From positions 236,456 to 300,455 of the forward strand of contig NZ_JAVIFW010000011.1 in assembly GCF_031157275.1 (NCBI RefSeq): DNA of 64,000 nt, read 5' to 3'. The DNA comes from Streptomyces sp. LHD-70 (lineage in GTDB: Bacteria > Actinomycetota > Actinomycetes > Streptomycetales > Streptomycetaceae). Position numbers and translations under genes: made by a program. This document shows positions 47,598-56,275 of this stretch, piece after piece; position 1 is the stretch's first letter; every line of letters begins with the position of its first letter. The notes under the pieces were generated by a model that worked only from the letters and a program-made list of their open reading frames with translations, was not told the DNA's origin and did no database searches.

Positions 47598-48161
47598 TCA
47601 GCCCCGTGTCCGGGCCAGGGCCGCGAGGACGTCCGCGGTGGTGCCGGTCTCGGCGATGGCCGGCAGGGCGAGCGTGAGGCTGAGCCGGCCGCGTTCGGCG
47701 CTCAGGTCCGTGACCGCGTCCGTGGGGACGGTGACGGAGTACCCCGCGTCGTAGGCCGCCCTGGCCGTGGACTCCACCCCCATCCCGGTCGCGATGCCGG
47801 TGACCACGACGTTGGTCACCGCCCGCTCGGCCAGCAGCCCAGTGACCTCTGCCGAGGTGAAGGCGCTCAGGGCCTTCTTCGCCACCTGCAGGTCCGTCTC
47901 GGTAACCGGAAGCCGCTCGTCCAGGACGGCGAAGTCGGCCGGGGGCTCGCCGCCGGGCAGCGGCACCTCGGTGCGCCCTGCGGGACGCCCGAGGGCGGTC
48001 ACCCAGATGACCGGCAGCCCGGCCGCGTGGAAGGCGTCGGCCAGCTCCGCGGTCCGCTCGACGATCCGCCGGGCTTCCTCGGCCTCGGCCAGGGCGAGGA
48101 TGCCGTTCTGGAGGTCGATCGCGATCAGCGCACTGACGGGGTCGATCCTGGTGATGCTCAT
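47598..48161 (-). CDS. isochorismatase-family hydrolase lacking the catalytic cysteine
   Basis: 187 residues with the family core: ALIAIDLQNG (Asp16), QVAKKALSAF (Lys95 or 96), and TGIATGMGVESTARAAYDAG. In nicotinamidase-type members the last block reads GxxxxxCVxxTA; here Gly128 occupies the cysteine position. Loss of the nucleophile suggests isochorismatase-like (cysteine-independent) hydrolysis or a non-catalytic role. The start overlaps the MarR stop (ATGA). Confidence 0.88.
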   Translation of the reverse strand: MSITRIDPVSALIAIDLQNGILALAEAEEARRIVERTAELADAFHAAGLPVIWVTALGRPAGRTEVPLPGGEPPADFAVLDERLPVTETDLQVAKKALSAFTSAEVTGLLAERAVTNVVVTGIATGMGVESTARAAYDAGYSVTVPTDAVTDLSAERGRLSLTLALPAIAETGTTADVLAALARTRG

Positions 48162-48634
48162 GATGGTCCCTTCGATGACGAGATGGTCGGGGTCGTATCG
48201 GGGCCGAGGAGACGCTGGAGCAGGACGACCGCGTCGGCCAACTGCCGCTGCTCGGCCGGAGTGAGCGCGGCGACGAGCCGGCCCCGCAGCCAGTCCGCCT
48301 TGTGGGCGCGCACCGCCTCGATGGCGGCGGTCCCCTCGTCCGTCAGGTCCAGCCTGCGGCGACGGCCGTCGCGCGGATCAGGCGACACGGCGACCAGACC
48401 CGCGTCGACCAGCGCGGAGACCGTGCTGCTCATCGACTGAGGGCTCACGTACTCCGCCCGGGCCAGCTCGGCACTGGTCGCACCCGGTGCCTGATACAGC
48501 CGGGCCAGCACTGTCTGCTGCGACAGGGTGAGATCGCCGACGGCCTGCGACTCGCCGCTCAAACGACGGGTGTATGCCCATATCAGGGCACGGATGTCCT
48601 CGGACAGCTCGGCAGGATCCACAGCATTCGACAT
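48158..48634 (-). CDS. MarR-family transcriptional regulator
   Basis: 158 residues. Winged helix: LTLSQQTVLARLYQAPGATS, AELARAEYVSPQSMSSTVSA, LVDAGLVAVSPDPRDGRRRR (wing). ATG 48634 (MSNAVDPAEL) is chosen; upstream in-frame ATGs overlap the palindrome. It is first in its operon, overlaps the isochorismatase start, and probably represses the operon through the ATACT-TGC-AGTAT palindrome at its own start. Confidence 0.9.
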   Translation of the reverse strand: MSNAVDPAELSEDIRALIWAYTRRLSGESQAVGDLTLSQQTVLARLYQAPGATSAELARAEYVSPQSMSSTVSALVDAGLVAVSPDPRDGRRRRLDLTDEGTAAIEAVRAHKADWLRGRLVAALTPAEQRQLADAVVLLQRLLGPDTTPTISSSKGPS

Positions 48635-48645
48635 ACTTGCAGTAT
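48633..48645. promoter_or_regulatory. palindrome at MarR start
   Basis: ATACT-TGC-AGTAT overlaps the start codon of the MarR gene and runs into TATACAT, a possible -10 element. The placement fits autorepression. Confidence 0.45.
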
Positions 48646-49092
48646 ACATATCATCATGGAAACTGAGCAGTTTCATGGAGTATTCCCATGCGTCGGGAGG
48701 GACGCCGACGAGCATCGAAAGGTCCCTCGACGGTTGAGCGGGAGCCGGTCACCGCCGGGCTCGACTTTGGCCGGTGGCTGGCCGCCGCGTGCTCCGACAC
48801 CACGCTGACCACCCTGTTCGACGGTGACGAACCCGACTGGAAGCATCCCGCCGGGCGGCACGGCGGGGCGCTGACGTCATCGTCCACGCCGGAGTCCCGC
48901 CCGGAAGCAACGCACCGGGGTCGGGGCGCCGTCTGTCGTCAAACGATCGTTTAACGACAAGAGGCTGGCGCGTCCACTGAACCCGTGCGATCTAGGGGTT
49001 CGCGGCGGCTCGAATCCAACCGGATCCGATGGTGATTGCTGACAGGGTTTGACGAAGAGAGAGGCCGATCCTCCGTACGGAAGAGGCCCTCG
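48646..49092. other. 447-bp gap with orphan operator-like palindrome
   Basis: No intact gene. A plus frame around 48750-48850 (GLDFGRWLAAACSDTTLTTL) reads like a protein piece but I cannot assign it. A palindrome centred on AAACGATCGTTT lies at 48935-48958. Confidence 0.4.
48935..48958. promoter_or_regulatory. TetR-like orphan operator
   Basis: The 12-bp perfect core AAACGATCGTTT is flanked by GTCGT and ACGAC arms, giving a 24-bp palindrome with one mismatched pair. Such ACGATCGT centres are typical of TetR-family sites. No TetR gene is adjacent. Confidence 0.55.
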
Positions 49093-50012
49093 GTGGCGAA
49101 CCTGGTCTACGAGCGGGGCTCGACCGACCAGCAGTCGACCGCCCGGCAGAATCTCGTTCTGGACGAGGCCGGGATCGAGGAACCTGTCCTCTTCGAGGAG
49201 GACCCGGGCACCTCCAGCCGCCTCCCCCTCTCCAGCGCCCGAAGTTCCGCGAACTGCTGAACTACGCACGGCCGGGCGACACCGTGCACATCTCCGAGAT
49301 GTTCCGCCTGATCCGCGGCACCGGGCACATCCTCGACGTGCTCGACGTTCTGCACCGAGACCGCCTCGCCCTGCGCATCCACGACGGCGCGTTCTCCGCG
49401 ATGGACCTCACCGCCCGCCACCCGCGGACCGGCGAACTGCTGTTCACCGTGAAGTTCATGGTGCAGACCCTCGCCGCCGCCGGCGAACTCCAGCGCGACC
49501 TCCAGCGCGAGCTGACGTACGACGGGCTGCGGGCCGCCGAGGCCAAGGGCAACAAGGGCGGGCGCCGCCCGGCCGTCAAGGCCGAGCTGGTCGACGCCGT
49601 ACGTACCGCGTACCTGGAAGGCCGCTCCATCGCCGCGCTCGCCCGCGACCACAAGGTCAGCCGCGGCGCCATCCGTACCGCCGTCGCCGACCTCCTGCCC
49701 GACTACACGGCCGCCGACCCAGGCGCCCCACCCCCTGAAACGCCGGTCGTCCTCGACATGCCGGGCAAGGTCGCCGACTTCCTCCGCGCCGCCGAACTGG
49801 AACCCGCCGAGCGCGTCACGCTCGACCAGGGCGTGACCGTACGGCGCGGCCAGGGCTACACCCTGCGCGTCACTGCCGTACCCGCAGTCCACCGCCAACT
49901 CCTCGACCGCTGCCAGTCTCTCGACGGCACTGCGGCGGTCCCGGCCCAGCGCAAGGCCCGCCGCGAGTACGAGAACCGCGTCAACGCTCTCGGGGCTCAC
50001 ACCGGGAGCTGA
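49093..50012 (+). pseudogene. Tn3-type serine resolvase with one frameshift
   Basis: GTG 49093 begins VANLVYERGSTDQQSTARQN; Tn3-type relatives have Y-x-R-V-S here, so the catalytic Ser is kept and Val is replaced by Gly. Near 49225 the frame shifts by one base in CCTCCCCCTCTCC, and the second frame continues QRPKFRELLNYARPGDTVHI, AGELQRDLQRELTYDGLRAA, then a helix-turn-helix (RSIAALARDHKVSRGAIRTA). A C-terminal extension of ~80 residues follows. Without the frameshift it would be a complete resolvase. Confidence 0.85.
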
Positions 50013-50155
50013 AAAGACCCACCAAGATCAAGAACTGGCGGCTTTTGGGCTTACCTCGGCGCTACCCCGCGAAGACCCTCGCGCCACGCCGCCCCGGAGG
50101 GACCCCAGCGCCGGGCCCACCGCATCGGGTCCGACCCGGCACGCACCGACGCTTC

Positions 50156-50190
50156 CTGTAGCGGTTACACCAATTGGAATGACTGCTACA
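50156..50190 (+). promoter_or_regulatory. TetR-type operator upstream of amidohydrolase
   Basis: The outer arms TGTAGC / GCTACA and the core CAATTGGAATGA match 29 of 35 bases of the 37681 operator. It is centred about 55 bp before the 50227 start, a repressor position. Confidence 0.75.
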
Positions 50191-50226
50191 TTAGGGTTGT
50201 CTGCCGCCCAGCTCCGGGAGAGCCGC

Positions 50227-51285
50227 ATGAGCACCGCCCCCACCGTCCGGCCAGGCCGGATCGACGTCCATCAGCATCTCGTTCCGCCCTTCTACCGGGA
50301 CCTGTTGGCGAAAGCCGGCATCAGCGAGGCGGGCGGCAGGGCACTGCCCGAGTGGAGTCCCGAGGGGGCCCTGGAGCTCATGGACACCCTGGGCACGGCG
50401 TCAGCGGTGCTCTCCGCTTCCGCACCCGGCACCGGGTTCGTGGAGGAGACGGGCGAGGCCGCCGCCCTGGCGCGCCGGCTCAACGACTTCTCGGCGTCAC
50501 TCACCGCCGGGCATCCGGGGCGCTTCGGATTCTTCGCGACACTGCCGCTTCCCGACGTCGCCGCGGCGGCGGCCGAGGCGGCCCGCGCTCTGGACGAGCT
50601 TCACGCCGACGGTGTCACCCTGCTCGCGAACAACCGGGGCACCTACCTCGGCGCAGAGGGCCCGGAACCGCTGTGGCGCACCCTCGACGAGCGTGGCGCC
50701 GTGGTGTTCGTCCACCCCGCCGAACTGCCTGCCCCGACCGTCGAAGGCATCCCTCCGTTTGCCGCCGACTTCCTGCTCGACACCACCCGCGCGGCCTACC
50801 TGCTCGTGCGCAACGGAATCGTCCACCGCTACCGGAACCTACGGTTCATCCTCAGCCACGCAGGCGGCTTCGTTCCCTATTCCTCCCACCGCATGGCGTT
50901 GACCATCGCGAACGACACCCGGCGCAGCCCGCTGGACGTGCTGGACGACTTCCGTTCCTTCTACTTCGACACCGCCCTGTCATCGAGTCCTGCCGCGCTG
51001 CCGACCCTGCTCGCCTTTGCGCAGCCCGGGCATGTCCTGTTCGGCAGCGACTGGCCCTTCGCCCCGACACCCGCCGGGCAGTACTTCGCCAACGGCCTCG
51101 ACACCTTCGCGCCGCCGGAGCAGCTCAGGTCCATCAACCGGGCCAGCGCCGAGGCGCTCTTCCCCCGCCTGGCATCCGGTTCCCCCCTCCCGGCGCCCGC
51201 GCGCCCTGCACTGGGGCGCGTACGGCGCGCCGCGCAGCATGCCGCCGCACGCATTGCCTTCAAGCTCGTGCAGAGCGCCGACTAG
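50227..51285 (+). CDS. amidohydrolase-2 family protein (decarboxylase-like)
   Basis: 352 residues, cytoplasmic (no signal). Metal ligands: RIDVHQHLVPPFY (H15, H17), VVFVHPAELP (H163), LSHAGGFVPY (H211) and FGSDWPFAP (D275). It is close in sequence to the 56276 protein (shared DGVTLLAN...YLG, AADFLLDTTRAA, YDTALSSSP-type blocks). It likely decarboxylates or hydrolyses an aromatic acid. The TetR-type operator upstream links it to the meta-cleavage operon 12 kb away. Confidence 0.9.
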   Translation: MSTAPTVRPGRIDVHQHLVPPFYRDLLAKAGISEAGGRALPEWSPEGALELMDTLGTASAVLSASAPGTGFVEETGEAAALARRLNDFSASLTAGHPGRFGFFATLPLPDVAAAAAEAARALDELHADGVTLLANNRGTYLGAEGPEPLWRTLDERGAVVFVHPAELPAPTVEGIPPFAADFLLDTTRAAYLLVRNGIVHRYRNLRFILSHAGGFVPYSSHRMALTIANDTRRSPLDVLDDFRSFYFDTALSSSPAALPTLLAFAQPGHVLFGSDWPFAPTPAGQYFANGLDTFAPPEQLRSINRASAEALFPRLASGSPLPAPARPALGRVRRAAQHAAARIAFKLVQSAD

Positions 51286-51803
51286 CAGTCTCCGGGGCTC
51301 CACTCGCCGCGGAGTCGAGCATCGAGGACCACTCCCCGAAACCGTTGCGTCGCGCCCGGGTGAACTCGTCTAGCTGCGGCGCCAGTTCCTGCTGGAGCCC
51401 GGCGCGGCCATCGACGAACCGCGTGATTCGGCATGGCGCGCGTGCTGGTGTGCTTCGCCGCCGAGACAGATCGCCGGGGCGGGTCGCGCCGTTCCCGCCC
51501 TCCGACCGACCAGGCGATCAGCGGCCGTGCGGCTTCGGCGAGGGGCAGGTTGGGCGGGCAGGGAAGTCCAGGCCTGGCCGCATCCGCTGCCTCTGCAGCC
51601 TGGGGTCAGACCGCCGAGGCGCCGAGGTAGGTTCCCCGCACATTGGCGGGCAGGACAACGCCGTCCGCGTGCGTTGTCGTGACATGCAGGGCTGCCAGTC
51701 CGCGGGCCGGCGTCCGTGCCCCGGCCGGCTTGCGCTCCGTCCCACGGCTCAGCCTGGTGTCCCAAGGGCCCGAACGCGTCGGCCCGTTCGGGCCCGCTGA
51801 CGC
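51286..51803. other. 518-bp gap with amidohydrolase remnant
   Basis: No intact gene. On the minus strand a piece reading RITRFVDGRAGLQQELAPQL DEFTRARR (about 51320-51430) is coding-like but unassigned, and a fragment of a fifth amidohydrolase lies at 51606-51720. Confidence 0.45.
51606..51720 (-). pseudogene. amidohydrolase-2 fragment
   Basis: The frame THADGVVLPANVRGTYLGAS then AV and a stop at 51606 matches the LHADGVTLLANNRGTYLGAE block of the neighbouring 50227 protein. About 35 residues are left. It is on the opposite strand to its neighbour, so it is a separate decayed paralogue. Confidence 0.55.
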
Positions 51804-53141
51804 TCAAGTGCCGGTGCCGACAGGGGTGTCCGCCGGTTCGGCCGCATGGCCGGATGCCATGGGGCGGGGCCGGGGTACCAGTGCGATGAGACAGGCTCCC
51901 ACCAGCGCGGGGATCGCCAGGGCGTAGAACTTGCTGTCGAGGCCGAAGCCGGCGGAGACCAGGAAGCCCAGATAGCTCGGGCCGACGATGCCGCCGATGC
52001 GGCCGATCGAGAGATTGAGACCGAGCCCCGTCGCGCGGGCGCGCTCCGGGTAGTAGCTGCCGACATAGGCATTGATCAGCGTCTGCAGGCCCGTGGTGCC
52101 CAGGCCGAGCAGGGCGATGAGGGCATAGGTGACGGGCGGCGGAGGCGCCAGGCTCAGGGCGGCCAGGGACACGGCCGTGCACAGGTAGGTGCACAGCACT
52201 ACGCGCTTTTGCCCGAACTTGTCGGCGAGCCATCCCGCACCCAGCACTCCGACCGCTCCCGCCTTGAGGGCCACCAGCGAGCCCAGGGAGACGGAGAGGC
52301 TGTAGCCGGCTCCGTGCAGCAGGTCGGGGAGCCAGGCGCTCACGCCGAAGGTGACCAGCAGGCAGAAGAGTGTGGCGCCCCAGAAGAGCACCGTGCCCAG
52401 GCCGCGCCCCTGGCCGAACACCAGGCTCAGCCGCTTGCCCTCCCCGGGCCGCTGTGCGGGACGGTCCGGGCTCGTCGCAGCGTGTGGATCCAGTTCGAAG
52501 CCCAGGTCGGCCGCGACTCTGGCGGCCTCGCCCCTGCGCCCCCGGGCCTGGAGGAACGCGGTCGATTCCGGCACCGCCTTGAACAGGTACGGCGTCATGA
52601 GCAGCGGCAGCAGGCCGACTGCGCACATGGCCCGGAATCCGTAGGCAGGCACCAGCCACAGGGACAGCAGGCCTGCCAATACACCCCCGAGGCCGACTCC
52701 CACGAATCCCATCGCGCTGAACTGGTTGCGCCGGTCGGCGGGGGCGGAATCGATCAGTGCGGCTGCGGCCGTGGGCATCACCGCGCCCGCACCGAGCCCC
52801 ACGAAGAAGCGCAGCAGCAGGAACACCTCGGGCCCAGGCGCGATGGCCCCGCCGCCCATGGCGAGAGAGAAGACGATGACCGCGCCGACCATGACGGGGC
52901 GGCGCCCCACCCGATCGGCGAGCCAGGCCGCGACGGCCGCACCGCACAGCATGCCCAGTACGGACGCCGAGCCCATGTAGCCGATCATTTCTGCGCTCAG
53001 ATCCCAGGCGCCGTAGGAACGCAACGACGGCACGATGCTGCCGAACATCGCGAGGTCGAATCCTTCACACAGCAGGATCAGGAAGCAGGCGGTCACGGCC
53101 ATGAGCCGCCCTCTGTGGATTTTCGGTACGCGCACGGACAT
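51804..53141 (-). CDS. MFS aromatic acid:H+ symporter (AAHS family)
   Basis: 445 residues with 12 helices. The first helix block LILLCEGFDLAMFGSIVPSL corresponds to the DGFD/DGYD motif of AAHS transporters (PcaK, BenK, MhpT), and AAWLADRVGRRPVMVGAVIV is the MFS loop motif. It is divergent from the thioesterase over a TTGACA-type palindrome. It probably imports the aromatic acid handled by the ligase and amidohydrolase genes. Confidence 0.9.
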   Translation of the reverse strand: MSVRVPKIHRGRLMAVTACFLILLCEGFDLAMFGSIVPSLRSYGAWDLSAEMIGYMGSASVLGMLCGAAVAAWLADRVGRRPVMVGAVIVFSLAMGGGAIAPGPEVFLLLRFFVGLGAGAVMPTAAAALIDSAPADRRNQFSAMGFVGVGLGGVLAGLLSLWLVPAYGFRAMCAVGLLPLLMTPYLFKAVPESTAFLQARGRRGEAARVAADLGFELDPHAATSPDRPAQRPGEGKRLSLVFGQGRGLGTVLFWGATLFCLLVTFGVSAWLPDLLHGAGYSLSVSLGSLVALKAGAVGVLGAGWLADKFGQKRVVLCTYLCTAVSLAALSLAPPPPVTYALIALLGLGTTGLQTLINAYVGSYYPERARATGLGLNLSIGRIGGIVGPSYLGFLVSAGFGLDSKFYALAIPALVGACLIALVPRPRPMASGHAAEPADTPVGTGT

Positions 53142-53255
53142 GGCGTCTCCGGCTCAGGAGGTAGGGAAGGGAGGCGGGCGGCTCGTCCAGCGGCCACGCC
53201 TCCTCAGGGAGCGACGCTCCCCGGTCGACCAAAGGTCTTCCATCAAGAAAGAGAA

Positions 53256-53271
53256 AGTCAAGGCATTGACA
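53256..53271. promoter_or_regulatory. MarR-type operator, copy 1
   Basis: AGTCAA-GGCA-TTGACA lies between the divergent AAHS transporter and thioesterase genes. It differs from the 54531 site only in the centre and first base. Confidence 0.65.
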
Positions 53272-53334
53272 GTCTATTCTTTGTCTTTCTAGGCGCAACA
53301 TGCGCGCGCACCGAAGAGAAGGACGAGGCGACCG

Positions 53335-53808
53335 ATGCCGCTGACGAACGAGGACCTCCCACAGACCAAGACCTGGGGGCCGCAGGGCCGGGCCGGACTG
53401 CCGACGCACAGCCTGGCCCTGCTCGCGGGCGACGCGTGCAGCCACAGCCACGGGATCGGTGTCGAGTTCACGGCGCCGGGCCGGTCGCGGCTGTCGATGA
53501 CCGTGCGGCCCGAGATGCTGAACAGCCACGACATCTGTCACGGCGGGATCATCTTCCTGCTCGCCGACACCGCCCTGGCCTACGCCGCGAACGACGGCGG
53601 CGCGCCCGTGGTGTCCACCGGCGCCCAGGTGCACTACCTCAGCCCCGCCCGCGTGGACGATGTGCTGAGCGCCGACTGCGAGGCGCTGCACCAGAACGCC
53701 AAGAGCGGCCTGTACGACGTCACCGTGACCAACCAGGATGGCACCGTCGTCGCGACTCTCCGGGGCCAGAGCCTGCGCGCACGGTCACTGACTCCCCCGG
53801 CGCCATGA
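53335..53808 (+). CDS. hotdog-fold thioesterase (PaaI-like)
   Basis: 157 residues. The catalytic block NSHDICHGGIIFLLADTALA has the HGG..F.L.D pattern of PaaI/PaaD thioesterases, followed by TGAQVHYLSPARVDDVLSAD. Such enzymes hydrolyse dead-end acyl-CoA esters in aromatic degradation. It is upstream of the MarR and acyl-CoA ligase genes, consistent with a CoA-dependent pathway. Confidence 0.9.
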   Translation: MPLTNEDLPQTKTWGPQGRAGLPTHSLALLAGDACSHSHGIGVEFTAPGRSRLSMTVRPEMLNSHDICHGGIIFLLADTALAYAANDGGAPVVSTGAQVHYLSPARVDDVLSADCEALHQNAKSGLYDVTVTNQDGTVVATLRGQSLRARSLTPPAP

Positions 53809-53922
53809 GCAGCGGGCCGGTCGCCGGAGGACTGCGGCCGACAGGCCGCATGATCCGCCCGATAGCCTGCCGGGACCTGCCCGCCGTCGGCGGGCGCGCA
53901 GCCAAGGAACGAAGGGCGAACG

Positions 53923-54486
53923 ATGACGGACGACGCGTCGACGGACCCACTGCCCGCGACAGCCTCGCAGGTCCAGGGGGCCGACTTCGGCGATGCGGCG
54001 CTGGAGTTGACCCGCCGCGAGCTCCCCGACATCGACGGCGCCGCCTTTCAGCTGGGCATGCTCCTGCTGCGCACGGCCAACATGCACGGCCAACAGTCGG
54101 AGCGGCTGGCGCACCGGCCGCACGGCCTCAGCACCAGCGGTTTCCGAGTCCTGTACATCGTGTGGATCTTCCAGCGGGCGGAGGCTCGGGACATCGCCCG
54201 CCTCGGCGGGATGAGCCGCCAGTCCGCTTCGAGCGTCCTGGCGACCCTGGAGGGCGACGGCCTGGTGATCCGCGAGCGGCTCTCCCCCACGGACCGCCGC
54301 CTGGTGTCCGTCCGCCTCAGCGACGCCGGGCACGAGGCGATCAGGGAAGCCTTCGCGCAGCAGAACGCGCTGGAGAAGGAGTGGTTCGCCGACCTCAGCG
54401 TCGAGGAGCAGCTCGCCCTCAAGGGCCTGCTGAACAGGGTGGCGAGCAAGATCTCCGAGTCCGCGAGGCAGCCCACCGACACCTGA
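53923..54486 (+). CDS. MarR-family transcriptional regulator
   Basis: 187 residues. Winged helix: HGLSTSGFRVLYIVWIFQRA, RDIARLGGMSRQSASSVLAT, LEGDGLVIRERLSPTDRRLV. A 45-residue N-terminal extension precedes it. ATG 53923 follows GAAGGGCGA. The twin TGTCAA...TTGACA operators at 53256 and 54531 bracket this gene, so it probably controls the transporter, thioesterase and ligase, with an aromatic acyl-CoA as a possible ligand. Confidence 0.9.
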   Translation: MTDDASTDPLPATASQVQGADFGDAALELTRRELPDIDGAAFQLGMLLLRTANMHGQQSERLAHRPHGLSTSGFRVLYIVWIFQRAEARDIARLGGMSRQSASSVLATLEGDGLVIRERLSPTDRRLVSVRLSDAGHEAIREAFAQQNALEKEWFADLSVEEQLALKGLLNRVASKISESARQPTDT

Positions 54487-54530
54487 GGCTCCGCTTGGCG
54501 TCTCACCACGAGCCTGCACACACCAAAACT

Positions 54531-54546
54531 TGTCAAGCCGTTGACA
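54531..54546 (+). promoter_or_regulatory. MarR-type operator, copy 2
   Basis: TGTCAA-GCCG-TTGACA is a palindrome with 6-bp perfect arms, 125 bp before the acyl-CoA ligase start and matched by the site at 53256. Confidence 0.68.
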
Positions 54547-54670
54547 AACTCCGGCGTCAGGCTGTTCATTTAACGCACTGGGCGCATCTAATATCGCACT
54601 TCGAGTCGGTCCAGCCCTTTGCGCCCGCGCACGCCTTCCCGTGCACGGCACTCACCGGGAGCAGTCGATC

Positions 54671-56209
54671 ATGCTGAATCTCGCCTCCATGCTGGAGCAC
54701 ACCGCACGCCACGATCCCGGCCGCGAGGCGGTTGTCCAGGGCTCGACGCGTATGACCTACGCCGAGGTCGACGCCACCGCCAACCGTGCGGCGAACCTGC
54801 TCACCGACCTGGGTCTGGCCCGCGGGGACAGGGTCGCGTTGAGCTGCCCCAACCGCCTCGAGTTCCCGGTGCTCTACTACGGCATCCTCAAGGCCGGCGG
54901 CGTCGTCGTGCCGCTCAACGTGATGCTGCGTCCGCGCGAGATCGCCTACCACCTCGCCGACTCCGGAGCGCGCTTCTTCTTCTGCCACACCGCACCGGAT
55001 GCGCCGGTAGCGGCCGCAGAAGTCGCCGAAGCCGTGGCAGCGGCCCCCGCCTGCGAGCGCCTGTTCTTCATCACCGACGACCAGGCGCCCTCGCCGGTGC
55101 CGGACGTGGCGTCCCTGAGCACCGCGCTCGCCGCGCAGGGCGAAACCTTCGAGAGCGTCTGCCCGCCCGAGACCGACACCGCGGTGATCCTCTACACCAG
55201 CGGCACGACGGGCAGCCCGAAGGGCGCCGAACTCACCCACGCCAACATGGCGTTCAACGCTCTCACCTGCCATCGCACGATCGAGGCCCGGCGCGACGAC
55301 GTCCATCTGGTCGTGCTGCCGCTCTTCCACAGTTTCGGCCAGACCATCCAGATGAATGCCACCTTCGGCCTCGGCGGCCGCATGGTGCTCATGCCGCGCT
55401 TCGAGTCCGGCGAGGTACTGCGCACCTTGGCACGAGAGAGCGTCACCGTCTTCGCCGGCGTCCCCACCATGTACTGGCGCCTGCTCGAAGAGCCCCTGGA
55501 CGAGCCCACCCGCACCGCGGTCGCCGCGCGGCTGCGCATGGCCCTGTCGGGCGGGGCCGCCCTCGCCGTCGAGATCGCCCACCGCTTCCGCACCGCCTTC
55601 GGCGTCGACATCCACGAGGGCTACGGGCTGTCCGAGACCAGCCCCATGGTGACCTTCCAGTCCCCCGGGCGGGCGCCCAAGCCGGGCTCGGTCGGCGGAC
55701 CCGTCTGGGGTGTGGAGATGCGCCTGATCGACGCGTCGTGGGCCGATGTCCCCGACGGCGAGCCGGGCGAACTCGCCGTGCGCGGCCACAACGTCATGAA
55801 GGGCTACCACCACCGGCCCGAAGAGACGGCAGCCGTCCTGCGCGACGGCTGGTTCCGCACCGGGGACATCGCACGCCAGGACGCCGACGGCGACTACATC
55901 CTCATCGACCGGGCCAAGGACCTCATCATCCGCGGCGGCTACAACATCTATCCGCGCGAGCTGGAGGAGGCCCTGCTGACCCACCCCGGCGTGAGCCTGG
56001 CCGCCGTCGTGGGCGTCCCCCATCCCGTGCACGGCGAGGAAGTGAAGGCCTACGTCATACCCCGCCACGGGGCCCGCCTCGCCGAAGCCGACCTGCGCAG
56101 CTGGTGCAAAGACACCATGGCGGCCTACAAGTACCCGCGCCTCTTCGAGTTCCGCGAGGAACTGCCCATGACGGCCAGCGGCAAGATCCTCAAACGCGAG
56201 CTGCGATGA
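54671..56209 (+). CDS. acyl-CoA synthetase / AMP-dependent ligase
   Basis: 512 residues of the ANL superfamily. A3 loop YTSGTTGSPKGAELTH (residues 175-190), A5 region HEGYGLSETSP, A7 GWFRTGDIARQDADGDY, A8 DRAKDLIIRGGYNIYPRELE and the C-terminal catalytic lysine in MTASGKILKREL. It activates a carboxylic acid to its CoA thioester. Placed with an aromatic-acid transporter, a thioesterase and an amidohydrolase, its substrate is probably an aromatic or phenylpropanoid acid. Confidence 0.93.
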   Translation: MLNLASMLEHTARHDPGREAVVQGSTRMTYAEVDATANRAANLLTDLGLARGDRVALSCPNRLEFPVLYYGILKAGGVVVPLNVMLRPREIAYHLADSGARFFFCHTAPDAPVAAAEVAEAVAAAPACERLFFITDDQAPSPVPDVASLSTALAAQGETFESVCPPETDTAVILYTSGTTGSPKGAELTHANMAFNALTCHRTIEARRDDVHLVVLPLFHSFGQTIQMNATFGLGGRMVLMPRFESGEVLRTLARESVTVFAGVPTMYWRLLEEPLDEPTRTAVAARLRMALSGGAALAVEIAHRFRTAFGVDIHEGYGLSETSPMVTFQSPGRAPKPGSVGGPVWGVEMRLIDASWADVPDGEPGELAVRGHNVMKGYHHRPEETAAVLRDGWFRTGDIARQDADGDYILIDRAKDLIIRGGYNIYPRELEEALLTHPGVSLAAVVGVPHPVHGEEVKAYVIPRHGARLAEADLRSWCKDTMAAYKYPRLFEFREELPMTASGKILKRELR

Positions 56210-56275
56210 CCGCCTGCTGACCTCTCCCCATGGCCCCCTCGGCTCTCGGAGCCGTAGCACCCGAAAGGCCCACCT

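Noticed and set aside
45918..48440. 840-residue plus-strand open frame
   Set aside because: It is antisense to the MFS, isochorismatase and MarR genes and has the His/Arg/Asp/Gly-rich composition of GC-rich shadow frames; the minus genes have clear family motifs.
51846..54677. 943-residue plus-strand open frame
   Set aside because: It crosses the AAHS transporter (antisense), the thioesterase and the MarR gene in another frame; no domain is recognisable.
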